This document shows, piece by piece, positions 47,596-56,562 of a stretch of DNA of 64,000 bases (within the stretch, counting starts at the first letter, position 1; each line of letters opens with the position of its first letter). This DNA comes from Clostridium algidicarnis DSM 15099 (GTDB lineage: Bacteria > Bacillota > Clostridia > Clostridiales > Clostridiaceae), in NCBI RefSeq assembly GCF_002934235.1, contig NZ_PTIS01000001.1:1-64000 (forward strand), in the 5' to 3' direction. The notes under the pieces were generated by a model, which saw nothing but the letters and a program-made list of their open reading frames with translations, was not told the origin of the DNA and ran no database searches. The position numbers were made by a program, and so were the translations under genes.

Positions 47596-49065
47596 ATGAA
47601 TAAAGAAAAGAGAAAACCTAGTTTCTTTTTAGCTGTGTTACCAATTATTACAATGATATTATTTTTAGGCATAGGCTATGGTGTTATGGGATTAGCCGCG
47701 GAAGTTTTAATGCTATGTTCAGCTGCTGTAGCTGGAATAATTGCTATTTACTTAGGATATACATGGGATGATATTATGAATTCCATTGTACAAAAGTTGT
47801 CAAAGACAATGCCAGCTATCTTTATCTTAATTATCGTAGGATTTTTAATAGGTTCATGGATGATTGGTGGAACAATTCCTATGATGGTTTACTATGGATT
47901 AAAAATTATAAATCCTAAATATATTGTGATTACATCATTTTTAGTGACAGCAGTAGTTTCAGTTTGCACAGGGACATCTTGGGGATCAGCAGGTACCATA
48001 GGTGTTGCACTTATGGGAGTGGCTTCTGGAATGGGAGCACCTCTTCCAATTGTAGCAGGTGCAATTGTATCAGGAGCATATTTTGGCGATAAAATGTCCC
48101 CACTATCAGATACTACAAATTTAGCACCTATTGCTGCGGGATCTAAACTTTATGACCATATTCAACATATGTTTTATACAACATTACCTGGCTTTGTTAT
48201 TTGTTGCATAGTATATACTTTTGTTGGATTTAATATGGTATCAGGTGCTTCTAATAGCGGATCTTCAATAGTAAGTGAAATCTTAGGCTCCTTAAATATG
48301 ATTTTTTCACTTAATATCTTTACAGTTATACCAGTATTGATGGTTTTATATGGTTCAATTAGAAAGAAACCAACCATACCTGTAATGCTTTTATCAAGTA
48401 CAATTGCTTTTGTGAATGCCATTGCATTTCAAGGATTCACAATTAAGCAGTGCTTTGACGCAGCAATTGGAGGCTTCAAATTAGAAATGATTTCTCCTGC
48501 AATTGTCGATTATACTACATTAATTCCTGACATTACTCGTTTATTACAAAGAGGTGGCATGATGTCAATGTTAGGCACTGTATTAATTGCTTTTTGTGCT
48601 TATGGATTTGCGGGTACACTTGCAGTAACAGGATCTCTTGATATTGTGTTAGAAAAGCTTATGAAATCAGTAAAGAGTACTGGTCAATTGATTGTAACAA
48701 CTATCATTTCCTGTATTACCTGTGTCTTTGTTACAAGTAATGGACAGTTATCTATATTAATTCCTGGAGAAATGTTTAGTAAAACTTATATAAAGAGAGG
48801 ACTAGCCCCTAAAAACTTATCAAGAACTCTGGAGGATTCGGCAACGGTAGTTGAACCTATTGTTCCATGGACTGCAGCAGGGGTTTATATGGCTACAACA
48901 TTAGGAGTCCCAACTCTTTCATATTTACCTTGGGCTATTATATGTTATACTGGAGTGATTTTTGCAATCATTTGGGGATATACTGGATTTGGTATTGCAA
49001 AAATTAATGAAGGGGACGAGTATTACGAAGAGTATGTAAGATTAAATAATGAAAGTGAGGTGTAA
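47596..49065 (+). CDS. NhaC-family Na+/H+ antiporter-type transporter
   Basis: The 489-aa protein has about 12 hydrophobic segments. Family motifs are VCTGTSWGSAGTIGVALMGV, GAYFGDKMSPLSDTTNLAPI and, near the end, LSRTLEDSATVVEPIVPWTA. NhaC relatives exchange Na+ for H+, and some (MleN) move organic acids. It is unusual inside a xylose operon, where a sugar permease would be expected. It starts one base after galM and 4 nt before the lyase gene, suggesting it works with one of them. Confidence 0.9.
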   Translation: MNKEKRKPSFFLAVLPIITMILFLGIGYGVMGLAAEVLMLCSAAVAGIIAIYLGYTWDDIMNSIVQKLSKTMPAIFILIIVGFLIGSWMIGGTIPMMVYYGLKIINPKYIVITSFLVTAVVSVCTGTSWGSAGTIGVALMGVASGMGAPLPIVAGAIVSGAYFGDKMSPLSDTTNLAPIAAGSKLYDHIQHMFYTTLPGFVICCIVYTFVGFNMVSGASNSGSSIVSEILGSLNMIFSLNIFTVIPVLMVLYGSIRKKPTIPVMLLSSTIAFVNAIAFQGFTIKQCFDAAIGGFKLEMISPAIVDYTTLIPDITRLLQRGGMMSMLGTVLIAFCAYGFAGTLAVTGSLDIVLEKLMKSVKSTGQLIVTTIISCITCVFVTSNGQLSILIPGEMFSKTYIKRGLAPKNLSRTLEDSATVVEPIVPWTAAGVYMATTLGVPTLSYLPWAIICYTGVIFAIIWGYTGFGIAKINEGDEYYEEYVRLNNESEV

Positions 49066-49069
49066 TAAA

Positions 49070-50242
49070 ATGGATTCACTTTTTGATGAAATAATAAACC
49101 GTAGAGGGACTAATTGTGGAAGATGGGATACCATGGATACACTTTATAAAGATCCAGATATAATTCATATGGGAGTTGCAGATATGGATTTTAAGTCTCC
49201 ACCTGCAATTATTAAAGGATTTAAAGAAATTATTGATCAAGGGGTTTTTGGATATACTGATTTAAGTGAAGGTCTATTTAATAGCATACAAAGGTGGTAT
49301 ATAAAGCAATATGAAATAGAAATTCCTAAAGAATGGATTGTATTTTGCCCAAGGATTAATATATCATCAAGTCTATGCGTTTCTATATTTAGCAATGAAG
49401 GCGATGATGTGATAATTAATACACCAGCTTATGGACCCTTGCAAAATTCAATTACAAAGAATAATAGAAATAAGGTATTTAGTAATTTAAAATTAGAAGA
49501 TGATTTATATGTAATAGACTGGCCAGATATGAATAAAAAGGTGTCAAATAAAACAAAAATGATGATTTTATGTAATCCTCATAATCCAACAGGGAGGGTT
49601 TGGAATAAGAAAGAATTAGTTGAAATATCTGATTTTTGTATTGAAAAGGATATACTACTATATTGTGATGAAATTCATGGAGATATCACTGCTAATGGTA
49701 TCAAACATACCACAATGATAAATTTATCAGATGAGTTGAATGAAAGATTAATAGTTGCAGGTTCTATGACCAAAACTTTTAATATACCAGGTGTAATAGT
49801 ATCTTTTCTAATTATACCTAACAAACAATTAAGAGATAAAGTAAAAGAAGAAATTGATCGTATTGGAATGCATAATCCTTCTATATTTGCTGTAAAAGCA
49901 GTAGAAGAAGCTTATAACAACTGTGATGAATGGTATGAAGAAATGAAAGAATATATAGATGGGAATGATGATTTAGTTAGACGTTTCTTATCAGAAAAGT
50001 TCCCGGAATTTAAAGTGATGCCTAGGCAAGGTACTTACTTACTATGGATTAACTATAGTAAGTCAGGAAAAACTTCAAAAGAAATAGAGACTTGGTTTTT
50101 AGAAAAAGCAAAGGTATCAGTCTATATGGGAGATGTTTTTGGACAAGGTGGAGATGGATTTTTTAGATTTAACTTAGCGTCTTCAAAGTTAATAATCCAA
50201 GAGGTCTTAAATCGAATGGAAGAGGCAAAGAAATTTCTTTAG
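49070..50242 (+). CDS. MalY/PatB-type PLP enzyme (cystathionine beta-lyase/aminotransferase)
   Basis: The 390-aa fold-type-I enzyme has the MalY/PatB hallmarks: MGVADMDFKSPPAI near residue 30, CNPHNPTGRVWNKKEL, YCDEIHGDI, and the PLP Lys in AGSMTKTFNIPG. It likely cleaves C-S bonds of cystathionine or cystine or transaminates amino acids. Start is ATG 49070 with GAGGTG 8 nt upstream, overlapping the antiporter end. It is the last gene of the xyl operon transcript. Its link to xylose is unclear; it may form a functional pair with the NhaC-type protein. Confidence 0.9.
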   Translation: MDSLFDEIINRRGTNCGRWDTMDTLYKDPDIIHMGVADMDFKSPPAIIKGFKEIIDQGVFGYTDLSEGLFNSIQRWYIKQYEIEIPKEWIVFCPRINISSSLCVSIFSNEGDDVIINTPAYGPLQNSITKNNRNKVFSNLKLEDDLYVIDWPDMNKKVSNKTKMMILCNPHNPTGRVWNKKELVEISDFCIEKDILLYCDEIHGDITANGIKHTTMINLSDELNERLIVAGSMTKTFNIPGVIVSFLIIPNKQLRDKVKEEIDRIGMHNPSIFAVKAVEEAYNNCDEWYEEMKEYIDGNDDLVRRFLSEKFPEFKVMPRQGTYLLWINYSKSGKTSKEIETWFLEKAKVSVYMGDVFGQGGDGFFRFNLASSKLIIQEVLNRMEEAKKFL

Positions 50243-50544
50243 TTAAACATAGAACAATATAATAAAATATAAATACTAACCTATAGTGAGGTATGAAGAT
50301 ACCATCATTATAGGTTAGTATTTATTTATGGAGGATATTTTTGGATTTATTCAATATAGGACTCATAAGATCACTGTTAAAACCATAAAGGTTTTGTAAC
50401 TACATAATTTTCAATTAAGACAAAACAAGGTATTACTAACTATAAAGGTCATATTTATTGAAGATATTTAATAATAATAATAATAAGAGGAATATGAAGG
50501 AAAAGACCTTTAGATTTTAAAAACAGGATATTTAGGAGGAGTGT
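50243..50544. other. Intergenic region after the xyl operon
   Basis: It contains the terminator at 50271-50323 and a short simple repeat of about six ATA/AAT units near 50470-50487. The promoter of the following gene must also lie here. Nothing else is recognised. Confidence 0.5.
50271..50323 (+). terminator. Terminator of the xyl operon
   Basis: AAATACTAACCTATA (50271-50285) pairs with TATAGGTTAGTATTT (50309-50323), with an inner GGTAT/ATACC stem, and leads into ATTT. Confidence 0.8.
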
Positions 50545-51714
50545 ATGGATATTTTTGATATTTTAAAAAACATTACTAAAGAGCCTAATAAAGATCAAAG
50601 CCAAGATAATAATATAAACAAATACACAAAAGACGAAATTGAAATGATAAAAAAGCACAACTTATATGTAGATAAAAAGTTACTTATTATAACTAATAAG
50701 ATGTCACACATTTTAGAAAAGCTGCCACTTGAAATTCAGGACAACTTTTGCTATAAGATAAGAATAAAACTGTTATTATCTGACTGTAACATTAAATTAT
50801 CAGCTAATCAAATAAAAGAGTCAGATAATGTATTAAAGGATATAGATGAAGATATATTTTTAAGATTACTAAATGAATTAGTAGTCTTAAAAATAGTAAA
50901 TAAGCTAGAGGATCGATTAGTAACTAAATATGTAGATGGGCCTAAGATTAGGTTTAATGAATTTTTATTAGTTGAAATATACAAGGTTCAAATAGAAGAA
51001 GAAATTGAAAAAGCTAAATTTCAGCTAGAACCCTTTAAGGAGTTACAGGAAGAACAGGTAGAGTATATATTAAATAAAGTAAGGGTTTTACATGCTATAA
51101 AGTCATCTTTTAGGCCAATATTATTAAATGAATTTGCTTTATATGATAAGGCTTTAGAGGAATTTGGAACTGCTAAGATTGAAATTATTATAAAGGAATT
51201 AATTAATTCGGAAAACATTATAGAAACTGTAATTAAAAATGAAGATGCATATTCATTTCTAACTGATAAAGATTTTATAAAAGCTGATGTTAATAAACAA
51301 GAATATATAAATAATGAAATTAAAATTTTTAAGAACATGGAAGAGGCCTCTAAGGATAAGGATCCAGTTATAATAACTAAAAGGGTAAAAGCTAATAAAA
51401 AAACAGATAAAGTAGAAGTTAAAGAGCCTAATAAAATAGAAAAGTTAGAAGTTGAAGAGAGTAATAAAATAGGAAAAATAGAGGTGGAAGAACATAATGA
51501 AATAGATAAGGTAGACATGGATGTAAGTATAGGAGAACATAATAATGAGGGTAAGGAAAAGCTTGAAAAAAAGGATGATATAGATAATAAAGGAATGGAA
51601 GCAAACACAGAGGATTATAAGGAGGTATATAAGATAGAAATGGAGGCAACTATAGGAGATGGAATTAGTGAAGTGTCAAATGGAAAAACTATAATAAATA
51701 AAAAGGCTAATTAA
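50545..51714 (+). CDS. Uncharacterised protein with acidic repetitive tail
   Basis: I do not recognise this 389-aa protein. It has no signal peptide or membrane segment. Residues ~30-265 are helical and charged (EMIKKHNLYVDKKLLIITNK, ILEKLPLEIQDNFCYKIRIK). From ~285 comes a Lys/Glu-rich tail with imperfect repeats of about 11 residues of the type NKIEKLEVEES, NKIGKIEVEEH, NEIDKVDMDVS. Such tails are often disordered or coiled-coil. Start is ATG behind AGGAGGAG, and codon use resembles the neighbours. It precedes the second structured RNA. Confidence 0.7.
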   Translation: MDIFDILKNITKEPNKDQSQDNNINKYTKDEIEMIKKHNLYVDKKLLIITNKMSHILEKLPLEIQDNFCYKIRIKLLLSDCNIKLSANQIKESDNVLKDIDEDIFLRLLNELVVLKIVNKLEDRLVTKYVDGPKIRFNEFLLVEIYKVQIEEEIEKAKFQLEPFKELQEEQVEYILNKVRVLHAIKSSFRPILLNEFALYDKALEEFGTAKIEIIIKELINSENIIETVIKNEDAYSFLTDKDFIKADVNKQEYINNEIKIFKNMEEASKDKDPVIITKRVKANKKTDKVEVKEPNKIEKLEVEESNKIGKIEVEEHNEIDKVDMDVSIGEHNNEGKEKLEKKDDIDNKGMEANTEDYKEVYKIEMEATIGDGISEVSNGKTIINKKAN

Positions 51715-51737
51715 ATATAAGTAAAAAGATTTAAAGA

Positions 51738-51746
51738 TGTTATAAT
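51738..51746 (+). promoter_or_regulatory. Extended -10 promoter of structured RNA copy 2
   Basis: TGTTATAAT (TGn-TATAAT) lies 7 nt before the conserved 5' end of the RNA. Confidence 0.55.
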
Positions 51747-51753
51747 TAGAGTT

Positions 51754-51903
51754 ATCAAGTGATTCTTAGACTCGGGTGGAGTTTGATTATAAAGTATACA
51801 TTTCTCCATCTAAGTGTTAGAAGAACTTATCCAGGGGCGTAGCAGACGTCATCACCTACCTTGAAGAGGGAAAGGGGTGTTACGGATGGTAGCCATCGGA
51901 TAA
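51754..51903 (+). ncRNA. Structured RNA, copy 2 (possible raiA-motif RNA)
   Basis: This 150-nt element is the plus-strand twin of 7785-7932. Differences cluster at positions expected to be loops (for example ATTATAAAGTATACAT against CTTATAAGGAATACAT). The stems stay paired: GGTGGAG/CTCCATC, GATGG-TAG-CCATC and TTATCC/GGATAA. It ends about 20 nt before the start codon of a flavodoxin-ferredoxin gene, so the transcript could be an independent RNA or the leader of that gene. Identification with the raiA motif is from memory of its conserved boxes and needs a covariance-model search. Confidence 0.7.
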
Positions 51904-51925
51904 ATATGATGGTAGGTGGGATAAT

Positions 51926-52717
51926 ATGATATTTTATTTTTCAGGAACAGGAAATTCCTTTGATGTAGCTAAAGACATTGCAAAGCATAATAATGAGGAG
52001 TTAATTTCTATAGCCTCTTTGATTAATAGTGGTAAGACTGAGTTTGAGTATATATTAAAAGATAATGAAACTATAGGGTTTGTGTATCCAGTTTATGCCT
52101 GGGCACCACCAAAGATAGTTCTTCAATTTATTGAAAAATTAAAGATTAATAACTACAAAGATAATTACATCTTTTCTGTAGCAACTTGTGGGGCTAATAT
52201 AGGAAACACAATGAAGGCTATGAGCTTTGCATTACAGAAAAGAAATCTTGAGTTGCACAGTGGTTTTTCTTTAATAATGCCTAATAATTATATTATTATG
52301 GGGGATGTTGATTCAAAGGAAGTAGAAGATAAAAAACTTTCGGAAGCTAAAGAAACACTTAAGTATATAAATGGTGCTATAGATAAAAGAGAAAAGGGTA
52401 TATTTAAACTGGTAAAGGGAGTTATGCCTGGACTTTTAACAAGTGTTATAAATCCACTTTTTAGTAACGGTAGTAACAAAACAAAGAAGTTTTATGCTAA
52501 GGATAATTGTATAAGCTGTGGGATTTGTGAGAGCGTTTGTAACTCCAAAACCATAAAGGTTAATGGTAAACCTACCTGGGGAGAGGATTGTACTCAGTGT
52601 TTGGCATGTCTTCATCTATGTCCAGTTCAAGCTATTCAATATGGAAAAGGTACAGAAAATAAAGGAAGATATAAAAATCCTAATGTAACTATAGATGAGA
52701 TGAAGATAAACAAGTAA
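51926..52717 (+). CDS. EFR1-type flavodoxin/ferredoxin fusion protein
   Basis: The 263-aa protein begins with a flavodoxin-like domain (IFYFSGTGNSFDVAKDIA for FMN phosphate, FVYPVYAWAPPKIV, FSVATCGANIGNT). It ends with two [4Fe-4S] motifs, NCISCGICESVCNSKTI and DCTQCLACLHLCPVQAIQYG; the first lacks the usual Pro. It carries electrons between flavin and Fe-S centres in anaerobes. The start codon lies 22 nt after the structured RNA core, preceded by GGTAGGTGGG. Confidence 0.92.
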   Translation: MIFYFSGTGNSFDVAKDIAKHNNEELISIASLINSGKTEFEYILKDNETIGFVYPVYAWAPPKIVLQFIEKLKINNYKDNYIFSVATCGANIGNTMKAMSFALQKRNLELHSGFSLIMPNNYIIMGDVDSKEVEDKKLSEAKETLKYINGAIDKREKGIFKLVKGVMPGLLTSVINPLFSNGSNKTKKFYAKDNCISCGICESVCNSKTIKVNGKPTWGEDCTQCLACLHLCPVQAIQYGKGTENKGRYKNPNVTIDEMKINK

Positions 52718-52777
52718 AGAACATAAAATTAACCTAATTATGTACAAAAGATAAATATAGAACTTGGAGGATAAACA

Positions 52778-53407
52778 ATGAAGCTAGACAGTATTATATT
52801 TGATTTAGATGGTACCTTATGGGATTCAACGGCTGAAGTTGTGAGGTCATTTAATAAAACATTAAGTAAATATAGTGAAGTAAAAGAGAAACTAACAATA
52901 GATGATATAAAAGGTATTATGGGATTTACAATAGAAGATATTTCACTTAAATTTTTCCCTTACTTAAGCAAGGAAAAAGGACTTGAAATCATTAAAAAAT
53001 GTTGTGAAGAAGAATGTGGTTATTTAGAAAATAGGGGTGGCATCTTATACCCTAGAGTAGAAGAAAATCTAAAAAAGTTAGCTACTACACATAAACTATT
53101 CATAGTCAGTAACTGCCAATGTGGTTATATTGAAGCGTTTTTTAAGGCACATGGGTTAAGTAAATATTTTATTGACTATGAAAATCCAGGTAGAACAGGA
53201 CTTCTTAAAGGTGAAAATATAAATTTAATAATAGATAGAAATAATTTAAAAAGCCCTATATATGTTGGAGATACTAAAGGAGATTTAAAAGCATCAAGAT
53301 TTGCCTCCATACCTTTTATTTATGCAAGATATGGGTTTGGGGAAGTTACAGGCTATGATTATGTAATTGATAGATTCGAAGAAGTTTATGAAATAGTAAT
53401 GTCTTAA
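52778..53407 (+). CDS. HAD-superfamily phosphatase (phosphoglycolate-phosphatase-like)
   Basis: The 209-aa protein has HAD motif I FDLDGTLWDST, motif II LFIVSNCQ, the Lys near RTGLLKGENI and motif IV YVGDTKGDLKASRFA. An alpha-helical cap lies after motif I. The substrate is probably a small phosphate ester. It has its own AGGAGGATAAAC site and is followed by a strong terminator. Confidence 0.92.
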   Translation: MKLDSIIFDLDGTLWDSTAEVVRSFNKTLSKYSEVKEKLTIDDIKGIMGFTIEDISLKFFPYLSKEKGLEIIKKCCEEECGYLENRGGILYPRVEENLKKLATTHKLFIVSNCQCGYIEAFFKAHGLSKYFIDYENPGRTGLLKGENINLIIDRNNLKSPIYVGDTKGDLKASRFASIPFIYARYGFGEVTGYDYVIDRFEEVYEIVMS

Positions 53408-53443
53408 GATTCTTTTGATTAAATAGTGCATTTAGAGTTATAG

Positions 53444-53489
53444 ATTAAAATTAAGCATCTTATTTATAAATAAGGTGCTTAATTTTAAT
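53444..53489. terminator. Very long terminator-like inverted repeat
   Basis: 23-bp arms (53444-53466 and 53467-53489) with one G-U pair and no loop; the core is AAGCATCTTATTTATAAATA. It follows the phosphatase gene. Confidence 0.75.
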
Positions 53490-53577
53490 GTAGTTTTAAT
53501 CTGATTTTTAGCTTCCTTTAATTTAGTATATGTAATATATAAGAATAGAAGAAAAAAATGTAGGAGGTAATTTAAAG

Positions 53578-53976
53578 GTGAAAAATATTTTTGTACAGCT
53601 AAAAGAGTTTTTTAAAACTTATAAAAAGAGGATAATTACTGTTATATCAATTAGCTTACTTGCTGTTGTTATTGTAGCTGGAATATCAGGAATGGTAGTT
53701 TATTCAAAGTTAAAGGCTAACTTAAAATATAGTCAAGAGGATCTTCAAAAAATTGCATTAGTAAAGGTACCAGGTGAAGTTATAAAGGTAGAAAAAGAAT
53801 TAAATATTGAGGAAGCAGTTTATGAGTATAAGTTTAAAATAAAGGATAAAGAAAATATGCTTCAAATTGTTAAGTTGGATTCAGAAAGTGGTGCAATATT
53901 AAAAGTACACAATCAAAAAGATAAAGGGGAAAATAAAAATAGAGATGGAAAAAATAATAACCAGCATGGTGAATAG
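53578..53976 (+). CDS. Membrane-anchored PepSY-domain protein
   Basis: The 132-aa protein has a short basic N-terminus, one membrane helix at ~20-44 (ISISLLAVVIVAGISGMVVY) and an external PepSY-like domain (EDLQKIALVKVPGEVIKVEK, YEYKFKIKD..DSESGAILKV). The tail is Lys/Asn-rich. PepSY proteins of this size often sit beside two-component systems in Firmicutes, as here. Start is GTG after GGAGGTAATTTAAAG. Confidence 0.8.
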   Translation: MKNIFVQLKEFFKTYKKRIITVISISLLAVVIVAGISGMVVYSKLKANLKYSQEDLQKIALVKVPGEVIKVEKELNIEEAVYEYKFKIKDKENMLQIVKLDSESGAILKVHNQKDKGENKNRDGKNNNQHGE

Positions 53977-54004
53977 TAAAAAGATAGTGTATATTATAAA
54001 TATA

Positions 54005-54029
54005 TAGTGAGCTAATAGCTCACTATTTT
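54005..54029 (+). terminator. Hairpin after PepSY gene
   Basis: TAGTGAGCT-aat-AGCTCACTA followed by TTTTG; a weak terminator just ahead of the response-regulator remnant. Confidence 0.55.
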
Positions 54030-54051
54030 GCTATGAAAGGAAGGGTTTAAT

Positions 54052-54455
54052 TTGAAGAACTTTAAAATTCTTTTAGTAGAAGATGAAAGGCAAATGTCAA
54101 TGTTTATTAAAATGGAATTAAATCATGAAGAATATACGGTGATGTAGCTTATGATGGAAGAGAAGGTTTAAATTTATCAGAGGAAATAGAATATGATTTA
54201 ATACTTCTTGATATTATGATACCTAAATTAAATGGAATTGAAGTTTGTAGAAGAATAAGAAAGTTTTCCAAGGTTCCTATAATTATGCTTACAGCAAAAG
54301 ATGATGTATCAGATAAGGTTTTAGGACTTGATATAGGAGATACTAATGTAGTTGATGTGTTTATAAGATATTTGCGTATTAAAATAGATGATGGATTTGA
54401 AGATAAACTTATAAATACTGTAAGGGGAGTAGGGTATGTTATTGAAGGTGATTAA
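54052..54455 (+). pseudogene. Response regulator remnant (frameshift plus internal deletion)
   Basis: TTG 54052 follows GGAAGGG and encodes FKILLVEDERQMSMFIKMEL. At 54140/54141 one base is missing, and a TAG follows at once. The shifted frame continues correctly ([44 protein letters not shown]). It then jumps straight to [20 protein letters not shown] and [11 protein letters not shown], the end of an OmpR-type winged helix. About 100 residues are lost: the receiver end with the Lys, the linker and most of the DNA-binding domain. Two separate lesions mean the gene is dead. Confidence 0.87.
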
Positions 54456-54457
54456 TT

Positions 54458-55400
54458 ATGAATTTTAGAATTATTAGATAAAGAACTTGGTTACAATGTA
54501 TCATCTAAAGAAAATATATTTATAAAGGTAGTACAAGAAGATGGAAAGATACTAAATTTGTCAGACAAATTTAATTATAATATTAAAATTAAAGAACCTT
54601 TTAATAAAACAAAGAAATTTAAATACGATGATGAACACTTGATATATAAAAATTTGAGAAGTGAAACTAAGGAATATGGTGTTATATACATTCAAATAAT
54701 AAAAGACATGGATAATGAATATGATTTTATGAAGATTTTATTTGTTTTTATGCTTATCAGTGATTTTATAGGTATTATCGCTTCAATTATAGTAGGCTAC
54801 TTTGTAAGTAAAAGAATGTTAAGACCTATAGACCATATAATTAAAGCAGCTGATAATATCAGTATTAATAATTTAAAAGAAAGAATTGAGATTACCGGGC
54901 CAAATGATGAACTTAAAAGATTAGGAGATACTGAAAATCAAAGGATAGAGAAAAAGGAATTTTTGCTTAATGAACTCATTTATGAAGTGGTTACAGAAAC
55001 TAACCTTATAGATAAAAATCATACAATATCCAGTGAAAAAAATAATAATGTTAGTATATTTGCAGACTATAAAATGATAAAGCAGATGGTTAGAATATTC
55101 GTTGATAACAGTATTAAATTTACACCAGCACAAGGGAACATCGATATAAGTTTAGAAACAAAAGACAAAAGAGTAAAAATTATTATTAGTGATAGCGGTA
55201 TAGGAATACCAAAAGATGAAATACAAAATATATTTGAAAGATTTTATACTGCAGACAAATCAAGATCAAAAGATATTGCTGGTACTGGGTTAGGACTATC
55301 TATTGCTAAATGGATTATAGATGTACACAAGGGAGAGGTAAATGTACAAAGTGAAGAAGGTAAAGGAACACAAGTAACGGTTATATTAGAAACTTTATAA
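54458..55400 (+). pseudogene. Histidine kinase remnant lacking first membrane helix and H-box
   Basis: ATG 54458 gives MNFRIIR and then a stop. From 54468 another frame reads ELLDKELGYNVSS and stays open to 55400, so the start region with the first membrane helix is deleted. The frame keeps one membrane helix (KILFVFMLISDFIGIIASII) and a HAMP (RPIDHIIKAADNISINNLKE). It passes from NDELKRLGDTE directly to NQRIEKKEFLLNELIYEVV, so the DHp domain with its H-box is missing (~75-80 residues). ATPase boxes remain (FVDNSIKFTPAQGN, ISDSGIGIP, GTGLGLSIAKWI). Without the phospho-His it cannot signal. Confidence 0.87.
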
Positions 55401-55456
55401 GTTTTGTAAGAAGTACTTTGAGATACTGTTTAGAAATAAAAGGAGGAATAATAAAA

Positions 55457-55996
55457 ATGATATCTTTAATACAAAAATTTGATAGATCAATATTGATTTT
55501 TATAAAAGATAACATAAATGGACCTGTTATGGATAGAGCCATGGTTATGGTCACACAGCTTGGTGATATGGGTATGATATGGATAATAATAGCATTAGCC
55601 TTAATTATTAATAAAAAGTATAGGAAAATAGGGATTATGGCTTTAGCAGCATTAGGGCTAAGTACGATTTTAGGAGAAGGAATATTAAAACATGCAGTTC
55701 ACCGTATGAGACCATCAAGTGATATTAATGTTATTAATATTTTAATTGCAAAGCCTTTATCTTATTCATTTCCATCAGGTCATACCACATCTTCATTTGC
55801 TGTTGCAGGTGTTTTATCAAAGCATTTTAAAAAGTATGCAGTGGGATTCTTTGCATTAGCATCGTTGATAGCTTTTTCTAGGTTGTATTTATATGTACAT
55901 TACCCTACAGATGTTTTAGTTGGTATAATTTTAGGGTTACTATGTAGCTGGGTAATAAATCACGTTTTTGAAAGAACAATTTATAAACATGATTAA
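55457..55996 (+). CDS. PAP2-family phosphatase (undecaprenyl-diphosphatase-like)
   Basis: The 179-aa membrane protein has about five helices and all three PAP2 motifs: KHAVHRMRP, PSGHTTS and SRLYLYVHYPTDVLVG, with catalytic His in the second and third. Members dephosphorylate lipid pyrophosphates such as undecaprenyl-PP (BcrC). I start at ATG 55457, which has AGGAGG 10 nt upstream; the open frame extends 13 codons earlier without support. It follows the dead two-component genes and may once have been their target. Confidence 0.9.
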   Translation: MISLIQKFDRSILIFIKDNINGPVMDRAMVMVTQLGDMGMIWIIIALALIINKKYRKIGIMALAALGLSTILGEGILKHAVHRMRPSSDINVINILIAKPLSYSFPSGHTTSSFAVAGVLSKHFKKYAVGFFALASLIAFSRLYLYVHYPTDVLVGIILGLLCSWVINHVFERTIYKHD

Positions 55997-56017
55997 ATAA
56001 AGGACAATAAATAAAAT

Positions 56018-56057
56018 TAAATGTAACACTCACTTATTACAGTGAGCATTACATTTA
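56018..56057. terminator. Bidirectional terminator
   Basis: TAAATGTAACACTCACT and AGTGAGCATTACATTTA pair apart from two bases; the hairpin lies between convergent PAP2 and hemerythrin genes. Confidence 0.75.
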
Positions 56058-56076
56058 GTTGATATTTGAACATTTA

Positions 56077-56514
56077 TTATTTTTCAATTGTTTTTTTAGA
56101 TTCAAAACTATCTTTCATTTCCTCGAGTTTATCTTTACTTAAAACTTTCCTTGCCTTTTCGAAAAGATCTTTTTCTTCTTCATCCATATGATGTTCTAGT
56201 ATTTCCTTAAAAACTGAGAACTTTGCACTAAAGGTTTCATCAGTAGTTTTAATCTTGTCAATTTCATCTAGTAGATAATGAATAACTTTATGCTCTTCAA
56301 TTCCTTCAAGAGTAATTTCTTTAGATTCAGTATGATTTTTTAAATCAGGAAATAACACATATTCTTCAGATTCATGATGAGCTTTTACGTCATCTTTTAG
56401 TTTTTTAAACTTTTTTTCCCTAGTCTTTTCAGCTCTGGATGTAGTTTTACTAATCTCATCTGCAATTTTTCTAAAGTTTTCGTGCTCTTTTTTAATTTCT
56501 GACAAAATATCCAT
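56077..56514 (-). CDS. Hemerythrin-like (HHE) domain protein
   Basis: The 145-aa protein is a four-helix bundle with the HHE pattern: KKEHENFRKI, AHHESEEYVLFP, HKVIHYLLDE and LEHHMDEEEKDLF supply the His/Glu ligands for a di-iron site. Such proteins bind O2 or respond to oxidative/nitrosative stress. I use the second ATG (56514) because GAGGGG precedes it; the first ATG, four codons earlier, overlaps that site. Divergent from the ABC ATPase gene with only 48 nt between. Confidence 0.88.
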   Translation of the reverse strand: MDILSEIKKEHENFRKIADEISKTTSRAEKTREKKFKKLKDDVKAHHESEEYVLFPDLKNHTESKEITLEGIEEHKVIHYLLDEIDKIKTTDETFSAKFSVFKEILEHHMDEEEKDLFEKARKVLSKDKLEEMKDSFESKKTIEK

Positions 56515-56562
56515 ACTACCCCTCACTTTATTTATCTAAATAAAAATGTAAGGAGCAGTCAT

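Noticed and set aside
50468..50487. Run of ATA/AAT triplets as a mini-satellite
   Set aside because: Only about six units in AT-rich DNA; common by chance in such genomes.
51021..51608. Long minus-strand frame (195 codons) opposite the acidic protein gene
   Set aside because: Ser/Leu-rich translation mirrors the Lys/Glu/Asn codons of the plus-strand gene; no start signal.
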